Shown: positions 43,155 to 53,806, numbered from the stretch's first letter. The stretch is DNA of 64,000 bases from Pseudomonas lurida (GCF_013522705.1 NZ_JAAMRE010000005.1:186001-250000), one strand, 5' to 3'. The notes: generated from the letters alone by a model not told the origin. Numbers and translations: made by a program.

Positions 43155-43822
43155 CAAGCCACCTGCATCTGGGGCTGGGGTCGGATGAGCTCTTTGCTCG
43201 GGCCCAGCAAGCAGCCGGTGCTTTTGATCTGCAACACGTTTTGAGTGTGATGGCGCACGGATGCCAGGTCATGGCAGACCACCACCAATGTGCGGCCCGA
43301 CGCGTGCCAGGCATGGATGTGTTTCCAGCACAGCGCCTGGCCCTCTACATCAAGAGCGGCGTGGGGTTCGTCGAGCAGCAGCACCGGCGACTCCGACAAG
43401 CTCATGCGGGCCAACAACGCGCGCTGCAACTGGCCGCCGGACAAGGCCATTAACGGGCGCTGTTCCAGGCCGCTGAGGCACCAGTCTTCAAGCACGGCTT
43501 GCAGGCGCTGGCTGCGCCGTTGCGGGCTGAGTTGCACGCCCCAGAAACCGGCGGCGACCAGTTCCTGCAGGCTGATGGGAAACTGGCGGTCCAGGTGCTG
43601 TTGCTGCGGTAGGAACGCCAGGCCTCCGCGTCGTGGTGCCTCCACGCTGACTTTACCGGCCAGCGGCCTTTGCAGGCCGGCAATCACCTTGAGCAGGCTG
43701 CTTTTGCCGGTGCCATTGGCACCGATCACGCCGGTGAGGCTGCCTTTTTCCAGGTTGAAATCTACAGGTGGCGTCAGCGGTTGGCCGGGAGCGCCCCAGC
43801 GTAAAGCGGTGCAGGTGATCAT
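43154..43822 (-). CDS. metal ABC transporter ATP-binding protein, ZnuC-like
   Basis: 222-aa ATPase with Walker A GANGTGKSSLLKVIAG, signature LSGGQLQRALLAR, Walker B VLLLDEPHAALD and a switch His (VVVCHDLASV). Start and stop overlap the neighbours by a few bases (ATGA with folE2, TGATG with the permease), so the operon is translationally linked. Confidence 0.94.
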   Translation of the reverse strand: MITCTALRWGAPGQPLTPPVDFNLEKGSLTGVIGANGTGKSSLLKVIAGLQRPLAGKVSVEAPRRGGLAFLPQQQHLDRQFPISLQELVAAGFWGVQLSPQRRSQRLQAVLEDWCLSGLEQRPLMALSGGQLQRALLARMSLSESPVLLLDEPHAALDVEGQALCWKHIHAWHASGRTLVVVCHDLASVRHHTQNVLQIKSTGCLLGPSKELIRPQPQMQVA

Positions 43823-44709
43823 GCAGAGTGTCTCGTCCAGCGGCTTTCAGCCACGGCATCGTGCGCGTGCAGGCTTTCGGCGTGGATCACTTTGAGGTGA
43901 AAGGCGTTGATTGCGTCCGAGCGTTTCAAGGCGAGGTTTACGCGGCGAGCGGCGTCTTCGCAGAACATCAGGTTCTGACCGTTGGCGAGGGCGAAGGCTT
44001 GCTCGTCGGCGCGTTTTACTGCGGTTTGCACGGCGGTTCCGAGAGCGGCTTCAACCGTGTTGATCAGCTCCAGCAGCGGCAGCTGTTCACCTTGCAGGTG
44101 CACGTGTAACTGCGCGCTACTGCGCTGGCTATGGGGCGTGGCGACAACGCCGTTGGCGCTGCCTAGCCATGTCAGCACCTCTGCATGCTGCAAGGACCTG
44201 TTGGCGAAGTCATCTACAAATTGCTGTTGAATCAACTGCCTGGCGAGCGCAGCCGAGCAAGGGCAGGTTGAGGAGTACGCCACGTCAATTTTTAGTTCCA
44301 CGTGGAACATCTGGTTTTTCAGCTGCGCTTCAATGCTGACGGGATAGCTCTTCCAACCCGCCAATGGGCTGACCAACGCCGGGCGTTTGAGCAGCAGATC
44401 GGCGTTGAGGCGCAGATAAGCGTTCTTAGATAAACCTTCATGACTGTCGAGAAAACGCTGCAGTACAGTGCGCAGAAGTGCAGGCGTAAGCGGCTGCTGG
44501 TCAAGCATCTCCAAAGCCAGATACAGACGTGACATATGGATGCCGCGTGCGGTGCCATCGTCCAGGCTGACGCCGGCGTCGGCTGTGGCGCTCAGGCGCT
44601 GGTTATCAAGAAGGATGGGCAGGGCAATGCCGCACATGCCGACCCAGTCGAGTGGCAAGGCTTGGCGTGAAGCCTGCGCGGCAATGTCCGGCAGAGTCAG
44701 CGCGTTCAT
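43819..44709 (-). CDS. folE2: GTP cyclohydrolase FolE2 (zinc-independent type IB)
   Basis: About 296-aa COG1469 enzyme converting GTP to dihydroneopterin triphosphate, first step of folate synthesis, used when the zinc enzyme FolE fails under zinc starvation. Family features are YSSTCPCSAALARQL with the metal-binding Cys, and MPLDWVG-like and RSDAINAFHLKVIHAESLHAHD C-terminal regions. ATG 44709 (MNALTLPDIAAQ) is preferred; ATG 44721 adds four residues. It heads the importer operon and faces amiA across the Zur box at 44741-44755, matching the known Zur-regulated folE2/amiA block of P. aeruginosa. Confidence 0.93.
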   Translation of the reverse strand: MNALTLPDIAAQASRQALPLDWVGMCGIALPILLDNQRLSATADAGVSLDDGTARGIHMSRLYLALEMLDQQPLTPALLRTVLQRFLDSHEGLSKNAYLRLNADLLLKRPALVSPLAGWKSYPVSIEAQLKNQMFHVELKIDVAYSSTCPCSAALARQLIQQQFVDDFANRSLQHAEVLTWLGSANGVVATPHSQRSSAQLHVHLQGEQLPLLELINTVEAALGTAVQTAVKRADEQAFALANGQNLMFCEDAARRVNLALKRSDAINAFHLKVIHAESLHAHDAVAESRWTRHSA

Positions 44710-44740
44710 AAACGGGTCCATCGTTGGAAATAATTGGACA

Positions 44741-44755
44741 TGTTATAGTATAACA
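44741..44755. promoter_or_regulatory. Zur box between folE2 and amiA
   Basis: TGTTATAGTATAACA is a perfect 15-bp palindrome matching the Pseudomonas Zur consensus (GTTATA-N-TATAAC). It sits 32 bp upstream of the folE2 ATG (44709) and 83 bp upstream of the amiA start, so it can control both divergent units. It should repress both when zinc is sufficient. Confidence 0.9.
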
Positions 44756-44837
44756 ATCTCATCGACGATGAAATTTATACGCCAGCCTTTGTTCAGCCAT
44801 GTCGAGCAGGGACGCTCCTCTATTCGCGGTACTTGTC

Positions 44838-46049
44838 ATGCACAGACGTCAGCTTCTCAACCTGCTCCTGGCCAGCCCACTTTTCGTCCTGCCGTTCACG
44901 GTTCACGCCACGCAGATCCGCAACGCGCGCTTGTGGCGTTCAGACGACAAACTACGGCTGGTGTTCGACCTCAGCGGCCCGGTGCAGTACAAGACCTTCT
45001 CGCTGACCGCGCCGGAGCGTTTGATCATTGACCTGAGCGGCGCCGGGCTCAGTGGGAACTTCTCGCAGTTGGCGCTGCAAAACAGCGGAATCACCTCGAT
45101 TCGCTCAGGGCATTTCGGCCGGAACGACACACGCATCGTGCTGGACCTGGCGGCGCCCATGCAGCTCACCAGTTTTGTACTGCCGCCCCAGGACGGCCAA
45201 GGGCACCGCCTGGTGCTGGACCTGACCCGCGCTACCCAGGCGCCCCGTCAAATCGCGGCTGAACCGGTGCCCTGGATGGCGCCGGTGGACAAAGCCCATC
45301 CCAAGCGCGACATCATCGTAGTGGTCGACCCCGGCCACGGCGGCAAGGACCCCGGCGCCATTGGCTCCAAGGGTCAGCGCGAAAAAGACGTGGTGTTGTC
45401 CATCGCCCAACAGCTGGCCAAGCGCTTGAAGCGCGAAAAGGGCTTTGACGTGAAGCTGGTGCGCAACGACGACTTCTTCGTGCCGCTGCGCAAGCGCGTG
45501 GATATCGCCCGTCGACACAAAGCGGATATGTTCATCTCGGTGCATGCCGATGCTGCGCCACGGCTGACTGCGTCAGGCGCTTCGGTGTACGCGTTGTCCG
45601 AAGGCGGCGCCACCTCCGCCACGGCGCGGTTTATGGCCCAGCGTGAAAACGGCGCGGACCTGCTGGGCGCCACCACGCTGCTCAATCTCAAGGACAAGGA
45701 CCCGATGCTGGCCGGGGTGATTCTCGATATGTCGATGAACGCCACCATCGCTTCCAGCCTGCAATTGGGCAGTTCGGTACTGGGCAGCCTGCAGAGCATC
45801 ACGTCGCTGCATCAGAAACGCGTGGAACAGGCTGGGTTCGCAGTGCTCAAGTCTCCAGACGTACCGTCGATCCTGGTAGAGACCGGCTTTATTTCCAACG
45901 CTCAGGACGCGCAACGATTGGTGAACGCACGTCATCAGCAGGCTGTGGCTGACGGGCTATTCGAGGGCCTGAAAAATTACTTCCAGAAGAACCCGCCGAT
46001 AAACAGTTATATGGCCTGGATGCAGGAACAGAAAAACGCCCGCGTCTAG
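44838..46049 (+). CDS. amiA: N-acetylmuramoyl-L-alanine amidase (AmiA/AmiC type)
   Basis: 403-aa periplasmic cell-wall amidase. The signal starts MHRRQLLNLLLASPLFVLP, with a twin-Arg that suits Tat export. An AMIN domain (LWRSDDKLRLVFDLSG; FVLPPQDGQGHRLVLDLT) is followed by the zinc amidase_3 domain: VVDPGHGGKDPGAIG, the zinc His in MFISVHADAAPR and the catalytic Glu in VLVETGFISN. The start is set at 44838 because of the signal; an in-frame ATG at 44799 would precede it with a poor leader. It is driven from the folE2/amiA Zur-box region. Cells with scarce zinc are known to raise a spare zinc amidase in this way. Confidence 0.92.
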   Translation: MHRRQLLNLLLASPLFVLPFTVHATQIRNARLWRSDDKLRLVFDLSGPVQYKTFSLTAPERLIIDLSGAGLSGNFSQLALQNSGITSIRSGHFGRNDTRIVLDLAAPMQLTSFVLPPQDGQGHRLVLDLTRATQAPRQIAAEPVPWMAPVDKAHPKRDIIVVVDPGHGGKDPGAIGSKGQREKDVVLSIAQQLAKRLKREKGFDVKLVRNDDFFVPLRKRVDIARRHKADMFISVHADAAPRLTASGASVYALSEGGATSATARFMAQRENGADLLGATTLLNLKDKDPMLAGVILDMSMNATIASSLQLGSSVLGSLQSITSLHQKRVEQAGFAVLKSPDVPSILVETGFISNAQDAQRLVNARHQQAVADGLFEGLKNYFQKNPPINSYMAWMQEQKNARV

Positions 46050-46414
46050 CAACCCGTGAGGCGGCTGCAGGTAAAAGTAGCGCCGGCGCCGCCGGAGCTG
46101 GAAAACCGATTGACCGTCGTCCAACCCACCCGGCGTGTGTAACCGACCCACGCCTCACCGTCCGACGCCAGCCCGGTAAAGAACGTCAGTTGCCCGTAGC
46201 GGCTGTTGGTCTGCGCCCAGTAGCGCTTCCCGATCACCTCGAAGCCGCGCAGATATGTGGTACTGCCGGCCGTTGCCACGCTGTAGGCGTTGCCCAACGG
46301 GTCTACGCAGGCGAGCAGGTTGGCGCTGCGTGTGCAATTGGCCAGCAAGGTCGGCGCTTGGGCATTGGCCTGGCTCGCGAAGATCAGCAGGAGGCCGCAG
46401 AGCAAGTAGTTCAT
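46046..46414 (-). CDS. small secreted hypothetical protein next to a Zur box
   Basis: 122 aa with a signal peptide (MNYLLCGLLLIFASQANA). The mature protein is short and beta-rich (GNAYSVATAGSTTYLRGFEVIG; RYWAQTNSRYGQLTFFTG; AWVGYTRRVGWTTVNRF). Four Cys (CTRS, LACVD, TCSRLTGC) suggest two disulfides. No domain was recognised. ATG 46414 gives the signal peptide. Its 3' end overlaps amiA by 4 bp. It is divergent from the CobW gene with the Zur box at 46490-46504 between, so it may be zinc-regulated. Confidence 0.78.
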   Translation of the reverse strand: MNYLLCGLLLIFASQANAQAPTLLANCTRSANLLACVDPLGNAYSVATAGSTTYLRGFEVIGKRYWAQTNSRYGQLTFFTGLASDGEAWVGYTRRVGWTTVNRFSSSGGAGATFTCSRLTGC

Positions 46415-46489
46415 AAGCAATCTCGATATCGGCAGACGCCAGCATTGCTGTCTTCATCAGGACGAGCAAGAGGGTTGGCTTATTTGTGT

Positions 46490-46504
46490 TGTTATACTAT
46501 AACA
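46490..46504. promoter_or_regulatory. Zur box upstream of the CobW cluster
   Basis: TGTTATACTATAACA is a perfect 15-bp palindrome that differs from the box at 44741-44755 only at the central base. It lies 46 bp upstream of the CobW start and 76 bp upstream of the divergent small secreted protein. Confidence 0.9.
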
Positions 46505-46550
46505 TTAACAACAGCCCGATTCGAACGGGCGGCCTGATGAGAATGACCTG

Positions 46551-47758
<1,208 letters not shown>

Positions 47759-47759
<1 letters not shown>

Positions 47760-48403
47760 TGCTGTCTGCATTGACGCCCTTGCGCCCATTGATTCGCCAG
47801 ACTCGCGGCGAAACCCCGTTGGCACTGTCCGACATCCTTGAAGACGGGGTGAACCTGGCCCTGTGGCAGCGCCGATTGCCGCTGCATATCGCCGAATTCG
47901 GCGCCTTGCTGGTGGCGCTCAACGAGCCCGTGGCCGATTCGTTGGTGGTGGAACTCGGCAGTGAGGAGGCGGTGCCGAACTTGCAGGGGCTGGCGGCCAA
48001 TTGCCGTGATCTTGAAGGCTACGAAGGGTTCATCGCCGATGTGTCATGGCTGGTCAGCGCCTTTGCCTGCCTGCTCGGTGCCCACCGCATCGGGGTGCGC
48101 CTGCGGTTGTTGGATAAAGCCATGTGCCCAAGGTTTCACGTCGACCATGTACCGGTGCGGCTGATCACTACCTATGCGGGGATTGGCAGCCAATGGTTGC
48201 GTGAAGGCATCATGGACCGCCGCCGATTGGGTCAACCCGCCGCCGAGCCCACCGCGCGCATTGAGCAGATCCACTGCGGCGAGGTGGCCCTGCTCAAAGG
48301 CAGCAAGTGGCACGGTAACGAAGGTCACGGCCTGATTCATCGCTCGCCCGCTTTGAGGGCCGGTGAGCGCCGCTTGATTCTGACGCTGGATTGGCTGGCA
48401 TAA
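47759..48403 (+). CDS. DUF1826 protein between the two CobW genes
   Basis: 214-aa cytosolic protein of the DUF1826 family. It contains CPRFHVDHVPVRLITTYAG and a distal GNEGHGLIHRSP, so an H-x-D...H metal triad of the 2-oxoglutarate/iron-oxygenase type is conceivable (inference by eye). The start shares a base with the upstream stop (TGATG). It occurs in Zur-regulated CobW clusters of other pseudomonads. Its biochemical role is unknown. Confidence 0.87.
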
Positions 48404-48435
48404 GCGCGTAGGATCAAGCGCTCTCCATGGCCTGA

Positions 48436-49410
48436 ATGAAGCCTTCCATGCTGCAGAACATTCCCACTCATGTGATAGCCGGGCCATTGGGCGCCGGCAA
48501 GACCAGCCTGATCAAGCACCTGCTTGCCCAACGCCCGCCAGGCGAGCGCTGGGCTGTGTTGATCAACGAATTCGGCCAGATCGGTCTGGACGCCGCGTTG
48601 CTGAGCCAGGATGACGACGGCATTGCCCTGGGCGAGGTCGCCGGTGGTTGTTTGTGCTGTGTGAACGGTGCGCCGTTCCAGGTAGGCCTGGGCCGTCTGT
48701 TACGTAAGGCCCAGCCGCATCGTTTGTTTATCGAACCGTCGGGGCTGGGCCATCCGGCGCAGGTGCTCAGGCAGTTGCGTGAGGCACCTTGGCAGGGCGT
48801 GCTGACGCTGCAACCCTGCGTGTTGGTCCTGGATGCCCAGGCTTTGGCGGCGGGTAGACCCCTGCCCGCGGCGCAACAGGAAGCGCTGGCCGGTGCCGGG
48901 CTGCTGGTGTTGAACAAGGATGAAGGTCTGGACGCGGCGCAGCGCCAGGCGGTTGAAGCGCGGCTACCCGATTGCCCGCGTTACTGGACCCACCAGGCGC
49001 GTCTGCCATTGGCTCGGCTACCGGGGTTGGATCAGCACGCGGGTGTGGCTGTGGATAACGTTGACCAACCCCAGGGCTTGGCCCAACGGCCGGCGATCTG
49101 GCGCGATCCCACCGTGCCGATCTGTTTGAGCCAGGCCCAGGAGGGCAACTGGAGTGTGGGGTGGCGTTGGCATCCGAGCCAGCAATTCGACACTCAACGC
49201 GTGGCGGCGTGGCTGGCAGATCTCGCCTGGCGGCGCGCCAAGCTGGTTATCCACAGCCGTGACGGTTGGGTCAGCGCCAATGCGTTGGATAACAGCGCGC
49301 TTGCGTGGCAGGCCAGTGAATGGCGCCGTGATTCTCGTCTGGAATTGATCTTCAGCACGCCACAGGACGTGGCGGCATTGCAGGCCGGATTGGCGGCCTG
49401 CCGTTACTGA
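48436..49410 (+). CDS. second CobW/COG0523 GTPase in the Zur-type cluster
   Basis: 324 aa (320 aa if starting at 48448). Walker A is AGPLGAGKTSLIKHLL. The CxCC site is in GGCLCCVNGAPFQVGL. FIEPSGLGHPAQVLRQL and LVLNKDEGLD (NKDE base recognition) complete the GTPase; a short C-terminal domain (WHPSQQFDTQRVAAWLADL) follows. It is shorter and rather different from the first CobW, so the two are not a recent duplicate. It lies 32 bp after DUF1826 and convergently overlaps the DUF3301 gene by 7 bp. Confidence 0.9.
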   Translation: MKPSMLQNIPTHVIAGPLGAGKTSLIKHLLAQRPPGERWAVLINEFGQIGLDAALLSQDDDGIALGEVAGGCLCCVNGAPFQVGLGRLLRKAQPHRLFIEPSGLGHPAQVLRQLREAPWQGVLTLQPCVLVLDAQALAAGRPLPAAQQEALAGAGLLVLNKDEGLDAAQRQAVEARLPDCPRYWTHQARLPLARLPGLDQHAGVAVDNVDQPQGLAQRPAIWRDPTVPICLSQAQEGNWSVGWRWHPSQQFDTQRVAAWLADLAWRRAKLVIHSRDGWVSANALDNSALAWQASEWRRDSRLELIFSTPQDVAALQAGLAACRY

Positions 49411-49799
49411 CGGTTCTTGGTGCTGTGGTCCTGGCGCCACTGGCTCAGCTCAATGATCTCGGCGCTGGGCAAGGGGGTCTTGATCTCGAACGGGTAGGGC
49501 GCCAGTTCGATCTGCGCGCTATGGGCGCCGAACTGGGTGATGGTGCCGGGGTGGCGGGTCTCGCCGGTCACGGTGAACTCGAAATTGTAGACCCGCGCCA
49601 AGCGCCGCCGCCCATTGGCATCCTTTACAAAACCGATACGCTTGAGCGCCACCGCGCCGTCCAGCAGCTCGACGTCGAGCTTGGCGCAATGCTGCTTGAC
49701 CCGCTCCAGCGCGCGCTCGCGCAAGCCGTGGTTGTGCCACACCCAGGCGGCACCGGTCGCCAGCAGCATCAACACGAACATGTTTCCCAGGGTCAGCAT
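49404..49799 (-). CDS. DUF3301-family membrane-anchored protein
   Basis: 131 aa. A single N-terminal TM (NMFVLMLLATGAAWVWHNHG) is followed by a soluble domain with LDGAVALKRIGFVKDANGRRRLARVYNFEFTVTGETRHPG, the usual DUF3301 core. GGAG lies before ATG 49799. Function unknown; common in Pseudomonas. Confidence 0.87.
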   Translation of the reverse strand: MLTLGNMFVLMLLATGAAWVWHNHGLRERALERVKQHCAKLDVELLDGAVALKRIGFVKDANGRRRLARVYNFEFTVTGETRHPGTITQFGAHSAQIELAPYPFEIKTPLPSAEIIELSQWRQDHSTKNRQ

Positions 49800-49916
49800 G
49801 CGATGAACTCCAACAAAGTGAGAGCAGCTTAACTGCGTCGCCGGTCTGTCGTACAGGCTGCGTTTAGTCGCATACTGCGCGGCCAGAATCCAAATGGCTT
49901 TACGGAAACCCCCTGC

Positions 49917-50789
49917 ATGAAACGCACCCCTCATCTGCTTGCGATCCAGTCTCATGTGGTCTTTGGCCACGCCGGAAACAGCGCCGCCGTGTTCCCCATG
50001 CAGCGGGTCGGGGTGAACGTCTGGCCGCTCAACACGGTGCAGTTCTCCAACCACACCCAGTATGGACAGTGGACGGGAGAAGTGTTGGCGCCGCAGCAAA
50101 TTCCTGCGTTGGTGGAAGGCATTGCGGCCATCGGTGAACTGGGTAACTGTGATGCCATTTTGTCCGGTTACCTGGGCAGCGCGGACCAGGGGCGGGCGAT
50201 TCTCAGCGGCGTGGCGCGCATCAAGGCGATCAACCCCAAGGCTCTTTACCTGTGCGACCCGGTGATGGGGCACCCGGAAAAAGGCTGCATCGTGCCTCAG
50301 GAAGTCAGCGATTTTCTGCTCGACGAAGCTGCCGCGATGGCCGACTTCCTGTGCCCCAACCAGTTGGAACTGGACAGCTTCGCCGGTCGCAAGCCGCGCT
50401 CGCTGTTCGATTGCCTCGCCATGGCCAAGGCGTTGCTGGCGCGTGGGCCCAAGGCCGTATTGGTCAAGCATTTGGATTACCCGGGCAAGCTGCCGGATGG
50501 TTTCGAGATGCTGTTGGTGACCGCCGACGCCAGTTGGCACCTGCGCCGGCCGTTGCTGGCCTTCCCTCGTCAGCCGGTGGGGGTGGGCGACCTGACGTCG
50601 GGACTGTTCCTGGCGCGTGTGCTGTTGGGTGACAGCTTGCTGGCGGCTTTTGAATTCACCGCCGCCGCGGTGCACGAAGTGCTGCTCGAGACCCAGGCCT
50701 GCGCCAGTTATGAACTGGAACTGGTGCGCGCCCAGGACCGCATTGCCCATCCTCGCGTTCGCTTCGAAGCGACACCCATCACTCTGTAA
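49917..50789 (+). CDS. pdxY: pyridoxal kinase
   Basis: 290-aa PfkB/ribokinase-fold salvage kinase for vitamin B6. Typical motifs are [22 protein letters not shown] at the N-terminus, [17 protein letters not shown] in the middle, [14 protein letters not shown], and the C-terminal [12 protein letters not shown] with the catalytic Asp of GxGD. Length agrees with PdxY. It is a single gene with a REP hairpin after it. Confidence 0.95.
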   Translation: MKRTPHLLAIQSHVVFGHAGNSAAVFPMQRVGVNVWPLNTVQFSNHTQYGQWTGEVLAPQQIPALVEGIAAIGELGNCDAILSGYLGSADQGRAILSGVARIKAINPKALYLCDPVMGHPEKGCIVPQEVSDFLLDEAAAMADFLCPNQLELDSFAGRKPRSLFDCLAMAKALLARGPKAVLVKHLDYPGKLPDGFEMLLVTADASWHLRRPLLAFPRQPVGVGDLTSGLFLARVLLGDSLLAAFEFTAAAVHEVLLETQACASYELELVRAQDRIAHPRVRFEATPITL

Positions 50790-50803
50790 GCACACCGGGC
50801 CCA

Positions 50804-50829
50804 CTGTGGGAGCAAGCCCACTCCCACAG
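50804..50829. repeat. Pseudomonas REP hairpin after pdxY
   Basis: CTGTGGGAG and CTCCCACAG are 9-bp perfect complements around CAAGCCCA. GTGGGAG-type REP of the genus; no T run follows. Confidence 0.75.
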
Positions 50830-50854
50830 GGTGAATGGGTTTACAGCCTCGGAC

Positions 50855-51340
50855 TTACGGCGCGTCGGCCTTGATTTCCTGGTAGCGCTTTTCCAGCTCC
50901 TGGCGGATCTGCCGACGTTGCTGGGCTTGCACGAAGCGGCGCTTGCCTTCGCTGTTATGCGGTTGCAACGGCGGGACGGCAGCCGGTTTGCGCTGGTCGT
51001 CCACCGCCACCATGGTAAAGAAGCAACTGTTGGTATGCCGCACCGAGCGCTCGCGAATGTTCTCGGTCACCACTTTGATGCCCACTTCCATCGAGGTATT
51101 GCCGGTGTAGTTGACCGACGCGAGAAAGGTCACCAGCTCGCCGACATGGATCGGCTCGCGAAAAATCACCTGGTCCACCGACAACGTCACTACATAGCGC
51201 CCGGCATAACGGCTCGCGCAGGCGTAGGCCACTTCGTCGAGGTACTTGAGCAAGGTGCCGCCGTGGACATTGCCTGAGAAGTTGGCCATATCAGGGGTCA
51301 TCAAGACCGTCATCGACAGCTGGGCGTTTCCGGGTTCCAT
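50855..51340 (-). CDS. acyl-CoA thioesterase, hotdog fold
   Basis: 161-aa cytosolic thioesterase of the YciA/cytosolic long-chain type. The hotdog helix NFSGNVHGGTLLKYLDEVAY supplies the G-G-x6-D active site, with VTLSVDQVIFREPIHVGELV and SMEVGIKVVTENI following. The tail (EGKRRFVQAQQRRQIRQELEKRYQEI) is charged and helical. Physiological acyl substrate not known. Confidence 0.9.
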   Translation of the reverse strand: MEPGNAQLSMTVLMTPDMANFSGNVHGGTLLKYLDEVAYACASRYAGRYVVTLSVDQVIFREPIHVGELVTFLASVNYTGNTSMEVGIKVVTENIRERSVRHTNSCFFTMVAVDDQRKPAAVPPLQPHNSEGKRRFVQAQQRRQIRQELEKRYQEIKADAP

Positions 51341-51621
51341 AGCTCACTCACGGGTTATAGGCATTGGTGGGGAAAGCACCTCTGCGGGTGCTGAACTCTT
51401 TACTGCGCTAGCCCTAACGGGACGCCGGTGGGCGGCTTGCCGTCACGCGTGGGCCGATCTGTTTCCATATATTGCACCGGCTTTTCGCCGGAAGTCGCGG
51501 TGTTAACCTTCAAAAGCCTTTCTAAGGGCATTTCTTACGTTTTAGGTAGATTTTTCCTTCAGCCTTTAAGGGTACGAGCTGAAGTGGGAAAACTGCCGGT
51601 ACCCTCAAGGAGCCCCTCGCC

Positions 51622-53385
51622 ATGCACGCCATCAGCTTCATTCAGGACTTGGCTGTGATCATGTTGGTGGCAGGGGTGGTGACCGTCCTGTTTCATCGGC
51701 TCAAGCAGCCGGTGGTGCTGGGGTATATCGTCGCCGGGTTTATTATTGGCCCGCACACGCCGCCCTTCGGGCTGATCCACGACGAAGACACCATCAAGAC
51801 CCTGGCCGAGCTGGGGGTGATTTTCCTGATGTTCTGCCTGGGCCTGGAGTTCAGCCTGCGCAAGCTGTTCAAGGTTGGCGCCACGGCGTTTATCGCGGCG
51901 TTCCTGGAAATCATCCTGATGATCTGGATCGGCTACGAAATCGGGCGCTGGTTCGACTGGAGCACCATGGATTCGCTGTTCCTCGGCGCGATCCTGGCCA
52001 TTTCTTCCACAACCATCATCGTCAAAGCTCTCAATGACCTGAAGATGAAAGACCAGCGTTTCGCCCAGCTGATTTTCGGCGTATTGATCGTGGAAGACAT
52101 CCTCGGGATCGGCATTATCGCGCTGCTGTCGAGCATTGCCGTGAGCGGCACGGTCAGCTCCGGCGAGGTGTTCTCCACGGTCGGCAAGCTCTCGCTGTTC
52201 ATGATTGTGGCGCTGGTGATCGGCATTCTGCTGGTGCCGCGGCTGTTGGCCTACGTGGCCAGATTTGAAAGCAACGAGATGTTGTTGATTACCGTATTGG
52301 GCCTGTGCTTCGGTTTTTGCCTGCTGGTGGTCAAGCTGGAATACAGCATGGTGTTGGGCGCGTTCCTGATCGGAGCGATCATGGCCGAGTCGCGGCAGTT
52401 GATTAAGATCGAGCGCCTGATCGAGCCGGTTCGCGACATGTTCAGTGCGATTTTCTTTGTCGCCATCGGCCTGATGATCGACCCCCAGATCCTGCTGCAA
52501 TACGCCTGGCCGATCGCGGTGATCACGGTGGCCGTGGTGCTGGGCAAAATGCTCTCCTGTGGCCTGGGGGCATTTATCGCAGGCAACGATGGGCGCACTT
52601 CGCTGCGGGTGGGGATGGGACTGTCACAGATTGGCGAGTTCTCCTTCATCATTGCCGCGCTTGGGATGACGTTGCAGGTGACCAGTGACTTTCTGTATCC
52701 GGTGGCGGTGGCGGTTTCGGCGATTACAACCTTGCTTACGCCCTATCTGATTCGCGGTGCCGATCCGTTGTCATTGAAGATGGCGGCAGTGATGCCCCAG
52801 CGCATGAGCCGGGTGTTCGGTCTGTATGGCGAGTGGCTGCGCAGCATTCAGCCTCAGGGAGAGGGTGCGATGCTGGCGGCGATGATCCGCAAGATCGTCC
52901 TGCAGGTTGGGGTGAACCTGGCGCTGGTAGTGGCAATCTTCCTGGCCGGCAGCTATTTCGCCGCCCGTATCGGTGGCTATCTGGAGGGTTGGGTCAGCGA
53001 TCCCAGCTGGCAGAAGGCGTTGATCTGGGGCGGCGCATTGCTGTTGTCGCTGCCGTTCCTGATCGCGGCGTACCGCAAGCTCAAAGCGCTGTCGATGCTG
53101 CTGGCGGAGATGAGCGTGACACCGGAAATGGCTGGACGGCATACCCAGCGTGTGCGGCGTGTAATCGCCGAGCTGATTCCGATTCTGTCGCTGCTGGTGA
53201 TCTTTCTGCTACTGGCCGCGTTGTCGGCCAGTATTCTGCCGACCAACAAGTTGCTGGTGTTGATCGCGGTGGTCACGGCAGCGGTGGCGGCGGTGCTCTG
53301 GCGCTGGTTCATCCGCGTGCATACGCGCATGCAGGTCGCGTTGTTGGAGACGCTGGATAACCATAAGGATACGCCGGAGCACTGA
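51622..53385 (+). CDS. Kef-type cation:proton antiporter (CPA2)
   Basis: 587-aa membrane protein with 12-13 TM segments of the Na+/H+-exchanger (CPA2) family. It includes KQPVVLGYIVAGFIIGPHTPP, FCLGLEFSLRKL, SSTTIIVKAL and RVGMGLSQIGEFSF. It has no C-terminal TrkA-N (RCK) domain; instead there are three further hydrophobic segments (LSLLVIFLLLAALSASILP; VVTAAVAAVLWRW). AAGGAG before the ATG supports the start. Cation (K+ or Na+) not determined. Confidence 0.92.
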   Translation: MHAISFIQDLAVIMLVAGVVTVLFHRLKQPVVLGYIVAGFIIGPHTPPFGLIHDEDTIKTLAELGVIFLMFCLGLEFSLRKLFKVGATAFIAAFLEIILMIWIGYEIGRWFDWSTMDSLFLGAILAISSTTIIVKALNDLKMKDQRFAQLIFGVLIVEDILGIGIIALLSSIAVSGTVSSGEVFSTVGKLSLFMIVALVIGILLVPRLLAYVARFESNEMLLITVLGLCFGFCLLVVKLEYSMVLGAFLIGAIMAESRQLIKIERLIEPVRDMFSAIFFVAIGLMIDPQILLQYAWPIAVITVAVVLGKMLSCGLGAFIAGNDGRTSLRVGMGLSQIGEFSFIIAALGMTLQVTSDFLYPVAVAVSAITTLLTPYLIRGADPLSLKMAAVMPQRMSRVFGLYGEWLRSIQPQGEGAMLAAMIRKIVLQVGVNLALVVAIFLAGSYFAARIGGYLEGWVSDPSWQKALIWGGALLLSLPFLIAAYRKLKALSMLLAEMSVTPEMAGRHTQRVRRVIAELIPILSLLVIFLLLAALSASILPTNKLLVLIAVVTAAVAAVLWRWFIRVHTRMQVALLETLDNHKDTPEH

Positions 53386-53398
53386 AGGGCCTGTGGAC

Positions 53399-53806
53399 TC
53401 AGCTTTCCAGCCAGACGTCCCGCGCCCAGTGCCAGACCGATTCCCAGGTTTCTTCCTGGATGAGTTCTTCTTCAGCGGACCACAGCACCACGGTGCCGTC
53501 TTCCTCGACGCAGTAGTAGTCGTCGCCGTCCTGGCAGATCGGAATCAAACTGCGATCGACACCGGCATCCCATGCATTGGCGGCCACATCCGGCAGGTAG
53601 GTGTGGGATTGTGGGTCGGTGACGGTCACCGGCTCCAGGCTGCCGTAGACCACGTCGCTGACGGTCAGCAGGAACTCGCGGAAGACAAAGGGGATGTCGA
53701 TGAACAGCTGTTCTTCGATTTCCACCAGCAGGTCTTCGTCAGGCAGTTCCAGCGGAACCGGGACCGGTTCGTTGGCTTCACGCAGTTGTTCGATGATTTC
53801 TTCCAC
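53399..53806 (-). CDS. SMI1/KNR4-like protein
   Basis: About 135 aa starting at GTG 53806, chosen because AGAGGAT lies 6-8 nt before it and the frame upstream of it is unlike a protein. It has the SMI1/KNR4 pattern: a short helical N-terminus (EEIIEQLREANEPV), LEDDLLVEIEEQLFIDIPFVF and a beta-rich core (YLPDVAANAWDAG, SLIPICQDGDDYYCVEEDGTVVLW). This family often contains immunity proteins, but here no toxin gene is adjacent. It ends 14 bp past the antiporter on the opposite strand. Confidence 0.82.
   Translation of the reverse strand: MEEIIEQLREANEPVPVPLELPDEDLLVEIEEQLFIDIPFVFREFLLTVSDVVYGSLEPVTVTDPQSHTYLPDVAANAWDAGVDRSLIPICQDGDDYYCVEEDGTVVLWSAEEELIQEETWESVWHWARDVWLES

Noticed and set aside
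51568..51610. hairpin GGGTAC...GTACCC before the antiporter gene
   Set aside because: Arms are only 6 bp and 30 nt apart; likely chance.
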